Shown in pieces: positions 23,458 to 35,299 of a DNA stretch of 64,000 bases. The notes under the pieces were generated by a model. It searched no databases. It saw nothing but the letters and a program-made list of their open reading frames with translations, and had not been told where the DNA came from. Each line of letters starts with the position of its first letter. Within the stretch, counting starts at the first letter, position 1. The DNA comes from Thermothielavioides terrestris NRRL 8126 (lineage: Eukaryota > Ascomycota > Sordariomycetes > Sordariales > Chaetomiaceae), in assembly GCF_000226115.1 (NCBI RefSeq), contig NC_016457.1, positions 248,001 through 312,000 of the forward strand, in the 5' to 3' direction. A program made the translations under genes and the position numbers.

Positions 23458-26400
23458 GCCCTCAAGCTAACAATAGGTATTTTTAAGCCCTATATATACT
23501 TTAAGGGTATAAAATAGAAAGGTAATAAAAAGGATAAATAGCACTAAGGATAGTAGCAAGCTTTATAGTATACCTTACTATAGGGTTATAGGCTTAGCTA
23601 TAACCCTATTGAACTATAGATATACTATTTAATCTTCGAAGTAGCTCTTCAAAAGTATTACTAGCTTCCTCTTAAACTTAAGCTCCCTAAGCATATATAG
23701 TAGCTAAGTCTAGTTGATATAATTGAAAGTGCCCTTTAGGTCTAGCTATAGTAGCGATATATAAACGCTATACCCCTATATCGTCTTTACTACGTTAGTC
23801 ACTACCCTAACTACCACCTTTATAGACCTATATTACTAAAACCCTATCTATATCTCTAGGAGTACCCTATATACTTTAGCTATATATATTACCTAGTCTA
23901 TAATAGCTACTTCGATAATCTTGTCTACTACATTAAGCAACGATATAGAGTAGTATACCCCTACCTCTATCAATTGCTTCTAAGACTTCTTAGGCTTCTT
24001 TAAAATAACTACTTATACTATATAGAATCTATATAGAAAGTACTTAAGCTTAAAGTATATATATATTATTACTATAAATATCTTTAACAACTTCCCCTCT
24101 TTATTATAGGCCTTAAGAAACTTATTAGTAAAAAGGTTATTACTAAATACTATATTTAATCCTATATAGCTTATAATCTCTATAATATTAGCTCTATAGA
24201 CCTTCTAGCTAATAGGCGTTATATTATAGAACAATTCCTCTAGCTAGTCCTAGTTAGAGATATAGTCCACTTACGCCTATAGTATAAAGAAGAAGCGCTT
24301 TACTAATGCCTCTACCTTCTAGGTATACATTATAACGCTCTAGGGCTTACTAGGCTCTAGACTAAGCGCTAGCAACGCTAAGGGCTTAGGGCGCTAATAG
24401 CTATAGAGTCTCGTCTATCTTTTAATATCCTATATTAACTTTTGCTCTTTCGATACCTAGATAAGTAAATAGCGCTAGTAAAGCGTTTATAACTTACTAA
24501 TATAGCGTTTAAACTACTTTACTACCTTATAGCAGTGCTTTTAGGCGTTTATAATATAGCTTGCCCTCTAAGTACATTTTATCTACTTTACCTCCTATAT
24601 TACTTTATCAACTTTAAAGTTCTACTATAGTATATAGGACCTATAGTTAAGCTTCCTATATAATACTACTATATCTATAATATTAGTAAGCTCCTATATT
24701 AAGGTATCTACTACGCTCTTAAGCTTATCGACTATATCGATTTCTCCTAGTAATATAAGGAACTACGCCTTAGCTTTATACCTTTTATAGTTTAATATTG
24801 CTTAGCTATAGCTAAATAGCGCTACTACTTTGCTACTGCTTCCTCTTAATAGTACCTTAGCTACCTAGAATATATAGTCTAAGCCTACTAAGTTAAAAGG
24901 CCCTAGCTACTTAGCACTATTGCTTTATGTTGCCTAGATATAGTCAATTATACTATCTCTATTACCTTGCTATAGCTAGATAGGTATACTATAAAGTATA
25001 TAAAGCTTAAGCTCCTAATCTATCACAATCTTTAGTAGTATACCTACTAATTAGGAGGTCCTATTATACTTGTCCTATAATTAGGTAATATATATTAAAG
25101 TCTCCTACTAGTATATTGCGCCCCCTTAGCTCCTGCTCTATAAGGATATAAAGTAGCGACCTCTACCTTAGCTCTTAATTAGGCAAATAAACTAACTAGA
25201 TAGTCAAGAGCTTAGCTCCCTTTTTCTCGAACGTTACTATCGCTTAGTCTTCCCTAGCCTCTATAGACTATATAGTATAGTCGATATATTTACTTATATA
25301 TAGCGCTACTCTCCTAGTACTATATATTATCTTATACCTTTTACCCTACCTATAAGGCAGGGCTAGTAGAGTTGTATTCTATCTAATCGGTAGCTCCTAT
25401 ACTGCTAGTAGGTTGAACTCCTCTTTCCCTTCTAACATTTAATTAAGGCGTTATTAGCAACTATTAGTATTCTAATAGAACATTTATAGTATTATAGCTA
25501 TATAGCTAATATAGATCTAAAGCCTTTAGTTATATCTATATTAAGCTATAAAGCTAGCTCTATACTTATATTCTATAGGGGAGCTATATCTATAGTACTC
25601 TCTACTAGCGTCCTAGCTCTTTAGAATATCTATAAGAGTACCCTAAACTAGAATAGGTCTATATTATTAGTACGTCCTATCCTCTAGATATTAATAGGCC
25701 TTCCTACTTTAGCTAGACACTTCTTTAGGCGATACTCTATTAAATCGTCCCCCTAGCTACCTTACTATATATTTACTATCGCTATTACTATTGTCGTCTA
25801 GGGCTAAGGTATATAGAATATAAGTAAATAGTCTAGAAACTACTCCCTTATACACTAACGCTACTCCTTCACTACCTTATAGCCTATATCGAAGGCTATA
25901 TAGGCGCCCCTATAGTTAATATACTTTAGCTAGTATTTAGCTAGGTCGGTTTATACTAGGTATCTTGCCCTTTACTCCTTTATTGTGCCCCTAAGCCTAT
26001 ACGCTATATAAATGTAGATTAGGTAGTATACCTCTTCCTCTTTATAAAATACTACTTTATATCTCTATTTTCTATATTTAAAGCAGAGGATCGCCTATAT
26101 TATACCTTTAAAACATTTATAAGAGTAGACAATATAGTTATAGAGGACTCCCTAGTTAATAGACTTAGCTACCTCCTCTACTATATAGAGCTTAATCAAT
26201 ATATATATTGTCTATAGCCCCTATTCGCCTTTAATGCTCCTATATAGCGTATATAGCCTCATCTAAGTAATCTAGACCTTGTTCTCCTTCGCTAGGTCTA
26301 TAGCTAGGTGGTCGGGGCTACCTTTATACTTCGCTAGAACTACTAGTCTAATCCCCTTAGCTAATATAGCGAAGATATAACGTTTAAGTACTATAGTCGC

Positions 26401-26762
26401 TCTAAATATAGTAATAACTTATACCTTATTATCCTTGTTAACAAACTATATTTAATAATCTTCTTTAAATATAACTACGATATTATTGCTTTTTAGTAGC
26501 TTCTAGACTACAATTATACCGCTTTTGCTACTATCTATTATTACACTTATAGTAGCTATAGCTATATTGACTACTTAAACTATATCGCTTATACTTCTAT
26601 TAGCTATATCCACTAGCGCTTTTCTAAAGTCGACTATAAGCTTTTAGAAAAGCTTCTTTAGTATATACTATATATAGCTCTCGAATAGCTAAGGCATTTC
26701 TTTAGTAGTAACTCCCTAACTAGCTACCTAGGCCTAGGTCCTCGCTAATATACCTCTAGCGC
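23458..26762 (-). mobile_element. Tad-6 LINE fragment (RT palm to ORF1)
   Basis: It starts inside RT (equivalent to about 19.97 kb of Tad-4) and runs through endonuclease and ORF1 to a point in ORF1 near 26762, where Gypsy-1 begins. It is more diverged from the other copies than they are from each other, which fits the nesting order (Tad-5 sits inside it). Its 3' part should lie left of the window, and its 5' remainder is not seen on the far side of Gypsy-1. Confidence 0.85.
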
Positions 26763-26967
26763 TGTTATAGACCGGGCTATACCCGGGCTAGGTATATAGG
26801 GCTACGCTTAGGATCTATAGCGATCCTATATCAGGCCTATAGTAGGCCTGTAGCAGGCCCGCCTCGCGCCTAGAATAACATTGGTCTAAGCCCCCTATAT
26901 GCAAGCCCCTAAAAACTCTATATATAAAAGCTATAACCTATACTTCTCCTTTTCTCTCTTTAAGGTA
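26763..26967 (+). repeat. Gypsy-1 5' LTR, first part
   Basis: It begins TGTTATAGACCGGGC and is homologous to the Gypsy-2 LTRs at 41696 and 55884. It is interrupted by the Tc1 element at a TA in AAGG-TA-GTT and continues at 33907. The preceding AGCGC (26758-26762) would be the left target duplication, but Gypsy-1 has lost its 3' end, so no partner is available. Confidence 0.88.
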
Positions 26968-27839
26968 CAATCACCTACAATAAGTTATTAGCCGGATCTG
27001 GATTAGCCAACTTAACCTCACTAACCCCCCCCTCTTCTAAAGTATACTACAACGTCAAAATTGAAGATATTTAAACAGTAGTTAAATCATTAGATAGCTA
27101 AAAGAATAGAGATGATAACTAGTTATATAGAAAATCAGTAGTGGGTTACACCACCTTTGTTGCGAACGTATTCCTTATATTAGGCTGCAAATGAGAGGAC
27201 TACCCTCTCCTAATTAGCTAGGGTTAGCCAATTCCATTCCTCTCGTAATATATCTTCTATCTCCTAGATGCTATAGATTTAATAGCGCCTCTAGCTAATC
27301 CTCAACTTTATAATCCTCTAGATATTCTCGATCGGGTTTAAATCTAGGCTCTGTACCAGCTAATCTAGAACCACTATTTTAAGCCTAGCTTCGTAGGTTC
27401 GAGTAGCCTTTGAACTATAATAATTAGCTCTATCTTCCTACTAAATAGCCTAGCTTTATACCTCGAAGACCCTCTAATAGAAAGGAAAGGTGTAGTCTTT
27501 TAAAACTAGGGTAATATTATTATTATTATTATTATTAATCTTATACCGAAGAGGCACTTAGCGCCTCGCCACTGAGGGCAAGCGGTCCCTCCACCTCTAT
27601 ATATACCACTTACACGTAGCGCCTATACTATGTTCCTGCTATATAGGGCGAGCCTCCCTAGTTCCTTCTCTCCAACTCGCTAGAACTCACCTTTCCAGCC
27701 TAGTAGCGACGGAGACATAGCGGCCTATATAGCCTATTGCGTACCACTTATATATACGATATACTCCTAGTGTAAGTGCTATAGCCACTAGACGCGTTGT
27801 ATACTTAAGGGGAGCGGCTAGAGGCCGATCTTTCTATAC

Positions 27840-30800
27840 CTCCTCCTCTTCCTATTACGCCTCTCGCCTATACCCCGATCTTCGTAGCTAGCTACTAGAG
27901 GCTCCTCTACTACATTGTCCTAGCTACTACGCTCCTACTATATATTCGTAGAGCTTTCTACTGATCCCCTATATCCTACTTCGCCTTCGACGTTTAGCTT
28001 AAGCGCTAGCCAATACTCCTATAAGCGCCTAATATATATTAGCTATCCTATAAGCCTCTAGGCGCCTCTCTTACTCCTAAGTAGTATAAATAGTATATAT
28101 CGATCTTAGATGTAAGGCCTTCCTATAGTAACTATAGGGTCCCTATAGTGTATTATAAGGTAGGCGATAGTCTTAGGTGTTTTACTATAACAACAAAGTG
28201 GTATAGGTATATCTAATACCCCCTTCTAAAATAGAAACTGCCTAAGGCTAATAGCTCTAGTTTATACCTATATAAAGAGGGAGCTTTATACCTTACTAAG
28301 ATTCTTATATACCTATAGTACTTAGGTAGAGAGTTCTAAAGTATATAGGTCTACCACTTCTCTATAGTGTACCTTCTCTAGCCTCTTAGCGTCTATACAA
28401 TGTATCTACAGCTCTCTATATACCTTCTACTCCTCTACTATAGCTACGTCTATATCGATATATAGCTATAGCTCCTAGGGTCTCTAATCGTCGTCCTTGT
28501 CGCTCTCGCCCTACGCCTCTACTACTACCGCTAGGCAATGTATAAGGAGCTAGTCCTTGGCCTATAGTTGCCTCTACTCTATAGAAGACTCCTTTATAGC
28601 TAGCTCTACCGCTAAGGCGTAGTATATATAGCGCTACTTCTTTAACTTTAACGCTACCTTTATATAGATATTGTATAGGAGCTATATAAGCCTAGTTTTC
28701 TAGAGCCTCTACTTAGTATATACCGCCTAGCGGTTAAAGTATAGATCGATAGGGGGTACCTAGGTCTTACTTTCTAGGTTATAGACTAGCGTAGCCTTAT
28801 ATATATTAGCAACTACCTAGAGGTAGCCCAACTATATTACACTAAAGCTATATACAATTCTATAGAGAGTCTTTCTAATCGATATTAGAGTATACTACGT
28901 CGCTGCCCTATACGAAAGGACACTCCTAATAACCTTTATATAGATCTTCTAAACTTATATAATATATACCCTATATATCTTCGCTATAAGTTTTATAAAG
29001 GCAAACTTTTATATAGCTATCTTAGCTTTAATCGCCTTTTTATATATCTAAAACGAAAGCTTATAGTCTAGCTATATACCTAGGAACCTCGCTAACTCTA
29101 TAGGTATAAGTCTTAGCTGACCTTCGCTAAGGATATTGACGACCTCTATATATAGCTACTATACCCTTATAAAGTAGATAAGTTCGCTCTTCGCCAATTC
29201 GAACTATATCCCCTATTCTATAGCCTATTTCTTATACTTAGTAAACCCCCTCTCTAATATATAATAGTATATTAGTATATCCTATCTAAATATAAAAAGA
29301 TTAATGTTATCTATATACCTAACCGTTAGGAGCCTAGTATATACCTCGAAGGTATAGAATAGGGGGGTAATAAAGAGGATAAATAGCGCTAGCGATAGTA
29401 GTAAGCCCTATAGTGTACTTTGCTATAGAGTTATAGGCTTAGCTATAACCCTATTAAACTATAGGTATACTATACGATCTTCGAAATAGCTCTTTAAGAG
29501 TATAATCAGCTTCCTCTCAAAGCCTAGTTCCTAAAGTGTATATAGTAGCTAGATCTAGTCGACCTAGTCGAAGGCGCCTTTCAAGTTTAATTACAATAGC
29601 GAAGTATAGGCGCTATACACCTATACCGTCTTTACTATATTAGTCACTACCTAGATTGCTACCTCTATAGACCTATATTACTAGAAGCCTATCTACATCT
29701 CTAGGAATAGCTTATACACCTTAGCTATATATATTACTTAGTCTATAATAGCTACCTTAATAATCTTGCCCACTATACTAAATAGCAATATTAGGCGATA
29801 CGCCCCTATCTCCGTTAGCTATTTTAGAGACTTCCCTAGCTTCCTAAGGACAACTACCTATATAGTATAGAATTTATATAAAAAGTGCTCTAGCTTAAAA
29901 TAAACGTATATAATCGCTATAAACATCTTTAATAGCTTACTCTCCTTATTATAGGCTTTAAGGAACTTATTAGTAAAGAGGTCTTTACTAAACGCTTTAT
30001 TCGATCCTATATAGCTTATAATCTCTATAATCTTAGCTCTATAGACCTCCTAGTCAATAGGCGTAATATTACGAAAAGACCCTTTAGGCTAATCTCAGTC
30101 GAGGATACTATTGTACTACGCTTATAGTATAAGAAAGAAGTACTCTACTAGTGCCTTAGCCTTCTAAATATATATTATAGCGCTCTAGGGCTTACTAAGT
30201 CCTAGCTAGAGCACTAGTAGTACTAGAGGCTTAGAGCGTTAGTAGCTTCGAAGCTATACCTACCTCTCGATGTTCTATATTAGCTTCTACTCCCTCGACG
30301 CTCTAATAAGCAAGTAGTACTAGTATAGCGTCTACGACCGATGGGTATAGCGTTTAAAACACTATACCGCTTTACAATAATATACTTAGGAGCTCGCTAT
30401 ATAGCTTGACCACTAGGTATATTTAGCTCTCCTCGCTTTTTATATTGCCTTATTGACTTTGAAGTTCTATTATAATGTATAGGACCCTTAGTTAAGCTTA
30501 TAGCGTAGGGCTACTATATCTATAATGCTAGTTAGCTTATATATAAAGGTATCTATTATATCCTCGAGTTCTTCTACTATATTAATCTCCTTTAGTAGAG
30601 TTAGGAACTAGGCCTTAGCCTTGTACCTTTTATAGTCTAGTAGCGCTTAGCTATAGCCCTATAATACAATAGCTCTACCACTATTCCCCTTTAGTAGTAC
30701 TTTAGCTACCTAGGGCATATAGTCTAAGCCTACTAAGTTAAAAGGTCCTAGCTACTAGGTACCGCTACCCTATATTACTTAGATATAGTCGATTATACCG

Positions 30801-31510
30801 TCTCTATTACTTTACTATACTTAAGTAGATATACTATATAGTATATAAAGCTCGAGCTCCTATTTTATTACGATCTAGAGTAGTATACTCACTAATTAAG
30901 AAGTTCTATTATATTTGTCCTATATTAGATAATAGACGTTGAAGTCGCCTATAAATATATTATACCCTCTTAGCTCCTACTCTACTAGGGTATAAAGTAG
31001 TAACCGCTACCCTAGCTCCTAATTAGACGAATAAATAGACTATACTATAAAGGGGTTTAATCCTTCTTTTTTAAATATTATAGCTACCTAATCTTCCTCT
31101 ACCTTAGCTAACTATATTATATAGTCGAGGCGTTTACTTATATATAGCGTCGCCCTACTAGTGCTATATACTATCTTATATCAGCTACCTCGCCTATAGG
31201 GTAGAGCTAGGGGGGTCGTATCTAGGCGAATTAGCGGCTCCTAAATCGCTACTAGGTCGAACTCTTTCCTATCCTCTAACGCTTAGTTAAGGCGATTTCT
31301 ACTACTATCGGTATTTTAGTAAAGTACTCTTAGCGTTATAGCTATATACTTAGTATAGAATAGAGGCCTTTAGTTATTATCGTATTAGATTACAAAGTTA
31401 GCTCTATATTTGTACTATATAGGGGCGCTATATAAATAGCGCTCTTATTCTATACCCTAGCTCCTTAGAAGGTTTATAAGAGTACTCTAAATTGGAATAG
31501 GTCTATACTA
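27840..31510 (-). pseudogene. Tad-7 ORF2 (endonuclease-RT-RNase H), degenerate
   Basis: Placed by co-linearity with Tad-4 ORF2. The RT motif C region is at about 29309-29335, where the sense strand reads GGTATATAGATAACATTAAT (YIDNIN). Motif A and the EN block occur at the matching distances. There are many TAG/TAA stops. Protein role as for Tad-4 ORF2. Confidence 0.82.
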
Positions 31511-32760
31511 TTAGTATACCTTACCCTTTAGATATCGGTAGGCTAGCCTACCTTAGTAAGATACTTCCTTAGATGCTATTCTCCCGACTTATCCTTCTAG
31601 CTCCTATACTATATACTCGCCCCCGTCGCTACTACTACTTAAGGCTAGGGTATATAGAAGGTAAGTAGACGATCGTTAAACCGCTCCTTTATATATTAAC
31701 GCTACTTTTTTACTATTTTATAGCTTACGTTAAAGGCTATATAGGCGCCCCTATAGTTAATATACTTTAGCCTATTCCTAGCTAGGTCGGTCTTTACTAA
31801 GTATCTTGCCTCTCGCTCCTTCGCTATATCGCTATCGCTATACGCTATATAGATATAGATTAGGCAATATACCTCTTCCTCTTTATAAAATATCGCTTTA
31901 TATCCCTACTTTTTATACTTAAAGTATAGGATTATATATACTATACCTTCGAAACGTTTATAAAGGTAGACTATATAATTGAGCAAGACCCTTTAGTTAA
32001 TAAGCTTCACTATTTCCTTAATTATATATAGCTCGACTAATATATATATTGTTTATAGCCTTTAACCGTCTTTAGCGTTGCCCTATAGCGCCTATAGCTT
32101 TATATATACGATCTAAACCTTGTTCTCCTTTGCTAAGTCCACTACTAAACGATTAGCGTTACCCCTATACCTCGTTAAAGCGGCTAGCTAAACACCCTTT
32201 GTAAGTACTATAAAGATATAGCGCTTAAGTATTATAGTCGCTTTAAATATAGCTATAACCTATACTTTATTATCCTTATCGATAAACTATGCTTAGTAGT
32301 TCTCTTTAAAAGTAACTACTATATTCTCGCTTTTCAATAGCTTCTATACTACAATTACGCTACTTCTACTACTCTTCGTCGTTACTCCTATTATCGCTAT
32401 AGCTATATTGACCACCTAGACTATATTACTTATACTCCTATTAACGATATTCGTAGGCATTTACCTAAGGTCTACTATAAGCTTATAGAATAGTTTCTTC
32501 GATATATACTAAATATAGCTTTTAAGTAGCTAAGGCGCTACTATCGTAGCTACACTCTACTCTACTACCTATACCTAGGTCCTTGCTTATACATCTCTAA
32601 TACTCGCCTATATCCTAACCTTGTTCTTAATTTATATAACCTCCTCTTTAATATAGTTGATACTCCTATATAGCTTATATACATTGTAAAGGCAATTTAG
32701 CTTGTCTTAGAACACCTTATAGTAGTATATATATATAGCTATTTATATATATAGCTATAT
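31511..32760 (-). pseudogene. Tad-7 ORF1, degenerate
   Basis: The zinc knuckle is found at about 31717-31780 (KYINYRGAYIAF), again with Cys and His codons turned to Tyr. The start is not identifiable. The 5' UTR fills 32760-33106. Confidence 0.65.
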
Positions 32761-33906
32761 CTCTAGCGATACTAAGGCGTAGAATTCCTATAGAAGCCTC
32801 GATCGTTTATCGCTAATACCCTCAGTATATATATTCTGATCGTTCATAGCTCCTATAGAAAGGAGCTTAAATCTTCGGTCGTGTTAGTCGGGGTGTTCGT
32901 ATACGTTAGCTATAGTATCGCGACCTACGGTGCCCAACGCTAGGCTACCGCTATCGCCACTACGACCTACGTAGCCGCTACGCCCCCTCTACAACATCGT
33001 AGATAAGGGTAATCGAGTACACTAAGAACGTTCGCGTCGTCGGATTCGGTTTTAGCTCAATGGTTCCTTTGTAATCGGCGTTTAAGTACAAAGAAGCTTT
33101 TTTTTTACTAGGGTAATATAACTCTTTAAGTTTATCCGAGTGCCGTTAGGCAAGACTACTAAGTCTAACTTATTATAGAGGGAAATCGTACTCTAAACCC
33201 CGACCAAAGACCTCCTATATTTGAAGCTTGGCTTTAGGTTCTAGCTCTCATATATAGTGCCCTTCTTCTAGCGAACCTAGGGCGGCGTTGTATCGATTCT
33301 AAGCTCGAACGTAGCCTCGTCGGAAAAACAGATATAAGTAATATCTTTCGGCTAAAGATGTTGCTAAATTCGACACTGTTTAAGCCTATTCTTCTTATAG
33401 GCCTTGGTGAAATACAGCTTCCGACGAGGGCGAAAGGCGTAGTACTCGTTCTTAGCTAAGTACTTATGTATAGTATTAGGATAAAGCTAGAACCCTGATT
33501 TCGAGGGGGTACTGAGGCACGCGAGGGTTTCAAACGAATAGTTGTATATATACCGAATAAGACGATGTTCGGCTCGCGAATCGAGCTTCGGAGGCCTGCT
33601 AGTTCTTTTTGCGGGCTTCCATTCTAGGTCGTTCGACTTCCGTAGCCATCGAATAATGTGGGTAATAGTTGACTTTGGGACCCTACATTCGGCCTTGATC
33701 TTCGAGGCTGAATATCCAAGTACCTAGAGGGCCTTGATAACTGCAATCGTCTCTAAAGAATGCTCCCGACGGCTAGTCTTTGGTTTGTAAGCCATTGTGG
33801 TAGTTGTAGTAGATAGAATGTGGAAAAAAGGTGGGTTCAAGAAGCGGGGTAGGGAGGAGAAGCTTGGAATTCCAAAAACGGCTAATGACTTATTGTAGCT
33901 AATTGT

Positions 33907-33961
33907 AGTTAAATAGAACATTGTACACTTATTTATAGACGCTATAAAGCTAGTATATTAT
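33907..33961 (+). repeat. Gypsy-1 5' LTR, last part
   Basis: It completes the LTR begun at 26763 and matches the ends of the Gypsy-2 LTRs (41890-41944 and 56078-56132). The LTR totals about 260 bp, against 249 bp in Gypsy-2, the difference lying in the first half. Confidence 0.85.
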
Positions 33962-33999
33962 AGTTCAACTACCTTTATATAGATAGAACAACTATTGCT

Positions 34000-35260
34000 T
34001 TTAGGCGTAGACGAGAGTAGTATACTAGGCGTTTCAACGTTAGTACTAAGCGGACTAGACGCTACTATAAACAACCTAGGCGCCTTATAGGTCCTAGACC
34101 TAGATTAGGTCTATAAACACCTCTAGCTCCTATAAAAGACAATAGCCTATTAGAATACAACTATCGAAGAACTTCGTATAGCCTAGACTACTATAGCTTA
34201 TATTATAAATACCTCTACAATAGCTAATACCCTAGCTTTAATAGCTAATGCTATAGCCTTAGTAGCCCCTAGGATATAGTAGAAGCGCCTCTTAGTAGGA
34301 CTGCCCTTTAACAGTAAAAAGAAACTCTTTACTATCTAGAGAGCTATAATAGTATATATTCTAGAGGTGGACTAGGACTTTATTAGAGGCTTCTATAAAT
34401 AGTAGATATTCGTTTAAAGGAACCTTAGCTAAGGGGTCTAGTCTAAGGTCGTAGCCTACTATAAAATTAGAGGCCCCTTTAACAATTATAACTTATATAT
34501 ATTCTTTAAATACTTTATAATAATCTATATAGACCTATATAAATAGGTTATAGCTTTAATAGAGTTGGACTTACTTCGCTAGGGGGATAACGAGCTATTC
34601 TCCTTCTTCTTTATTCGCTTTAAAGCGAAGCTATTAAAGGCTAGAGGGCTTAAATGGACTAACGAGCTATAGCTTATTAGGCTATAACGATACCTCTCTT
34701 TAAAGTTAAAGTACATTATAGTTGGATAGAGGGTCCTATAGGACAACTATACTATAGTAGTTGAAAGGTACTATAAGATTGTTACTAACTTAGAGGCTCT
34801 TCGCCTAGAGGGAAGACAGTAGTAGCCTAGAGGTAAATGGCCTAAGCCTAATATAGACGTAGGGAAGGATATAAAAGGAGATATACCAATGACTAGGATT
34901 AATATAACTTATATTGCCCTCGCCTAGGGAGGAGCTAATAGGGGTTATAGAGGAAAGTAGTAGCGAAATAGAGGAAAATAAAGTATAAACGTACTATAAG
35001 CGAAGTAAATAAATAATATAGTATATATAGTATACTAATAAGCTAGAGCCTATATCCGTTATAGACGCTAAGGTTACTTTATAGCCACCTATCCCTTTAC
35101 TCTAGCTAAAAGGCTAGCTCCTTAGGTCGATATTAATAAGTTAAAGGCTAAGGAATAGGTAAAGGAGGACTCCTCCTTTAAAAAGGAGAAAAGAAAAAAG
35201 TAGCTCCTATATAAAGTTTTATATAAGGGCTAAAAGGACTTAACTACTTATAGAACAAGT
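34000..35260 (+). pseudogene. Gypsy-1 gag, degenerate
   Basis: The capsid-like region around 34560-34700 (ELDLLRWGDNELFSFFF, reading one stop as Trp) resembles fungal Gypsy gag. The zinc knuckle is at about 35044-35092: AYIRYRR*GYFIATYP, which corresponds to CX2CX4HX4C with Cys and His codons turned to Tyr. The Helitron empty site of Gypsy-2 corresponds to about 34521-34522. Confidence 0.82.
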
Positions 35261-35299
35261 TTATAGAGATTAGAGAGAGAATAGATAAGCCGCCCTTTC

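Larger units (their letters stand above)
27518..33106 (-). mobile_element. Tad-7 LINE, full length, uninterrupted (5.59 kb)
   Basis: It is flanked by a perfect 13-bp duplication ACTAGGGTAATAT (27505-27517 and 33107-33119) and lies inside the Tc1 transposase. The complementary (TTA)n tail starts at 27518, with the 3' stem-loop at 27551-27567; the 5' end at 33106 is a run of A (element sense) before GCTTCTTTG. It is the only uninterrupted minus-strand copy with both ends in the window and the best target for aligning the family. Confidence 0.95.
27135..33795 (-). pseudogene. Tc1-like DD34E transposase, split by a LINE insertion
   Basis: The start ATG is at 33795-33793 (MAYKPKTSRREHSLETIAVI), with a helix-turn-helix region downstream (YSASKIKAECRVPKSTITHI). 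The catalytic region has CFSDEATFELR (first Asp), then, on the far side of Tad-7, EDRANYYSSKAT (second Asp; family ED.APCH) and LDLNPIEN (third acidic residue), the classic Tc1 block. The stop TGA is at 27137-27135. The joined length is about 350 codons, normal for Tc1. In addition to the LINE insertion it has several TAG/TAA stops. The transposase would cut and paste the element at TA sites. The Met upstream at 33921 lies outside the element and is not its start. Confidence 0.9.
26968..33904 (-). mobile_element. Tc1/mariner-type transposon, split by Tad-7
   Basis: Left terminus CAATCACCTACAATAAGTTA and right terminus (complement) CAATTAGCTACAATAAGTCA form imperfect inverted repeats of about 27 bp. 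Both ends are flanked by TA (26966-26967 and 33905-33906). Without Tad-7 (27518-33106) and one copy of its target duplication, the element is about 1.33 kb, the usual size for Tc1. The empty site is visible in the other two Gypsy LTRs (AAGGTAGTT). It is less mutated than the surrounding LINEs. Confidence 0.93.

Noticed and set aside
26763..27060. First read as a solo LTR ending near the C-run at 27028-27035
   Set aside because: The LTR is interrupted by the Tc1 inverted repeat at 26968 and resumes at 33907, so it is the 5' LTR of Gypsy-1, not a solo LTR.
33542..33727. 61-codon plus-strand open frame
   Set aside because: Antisense to the N-terminal part of the Tc1 transposase, whose minus-strand frame explains the low stop density.
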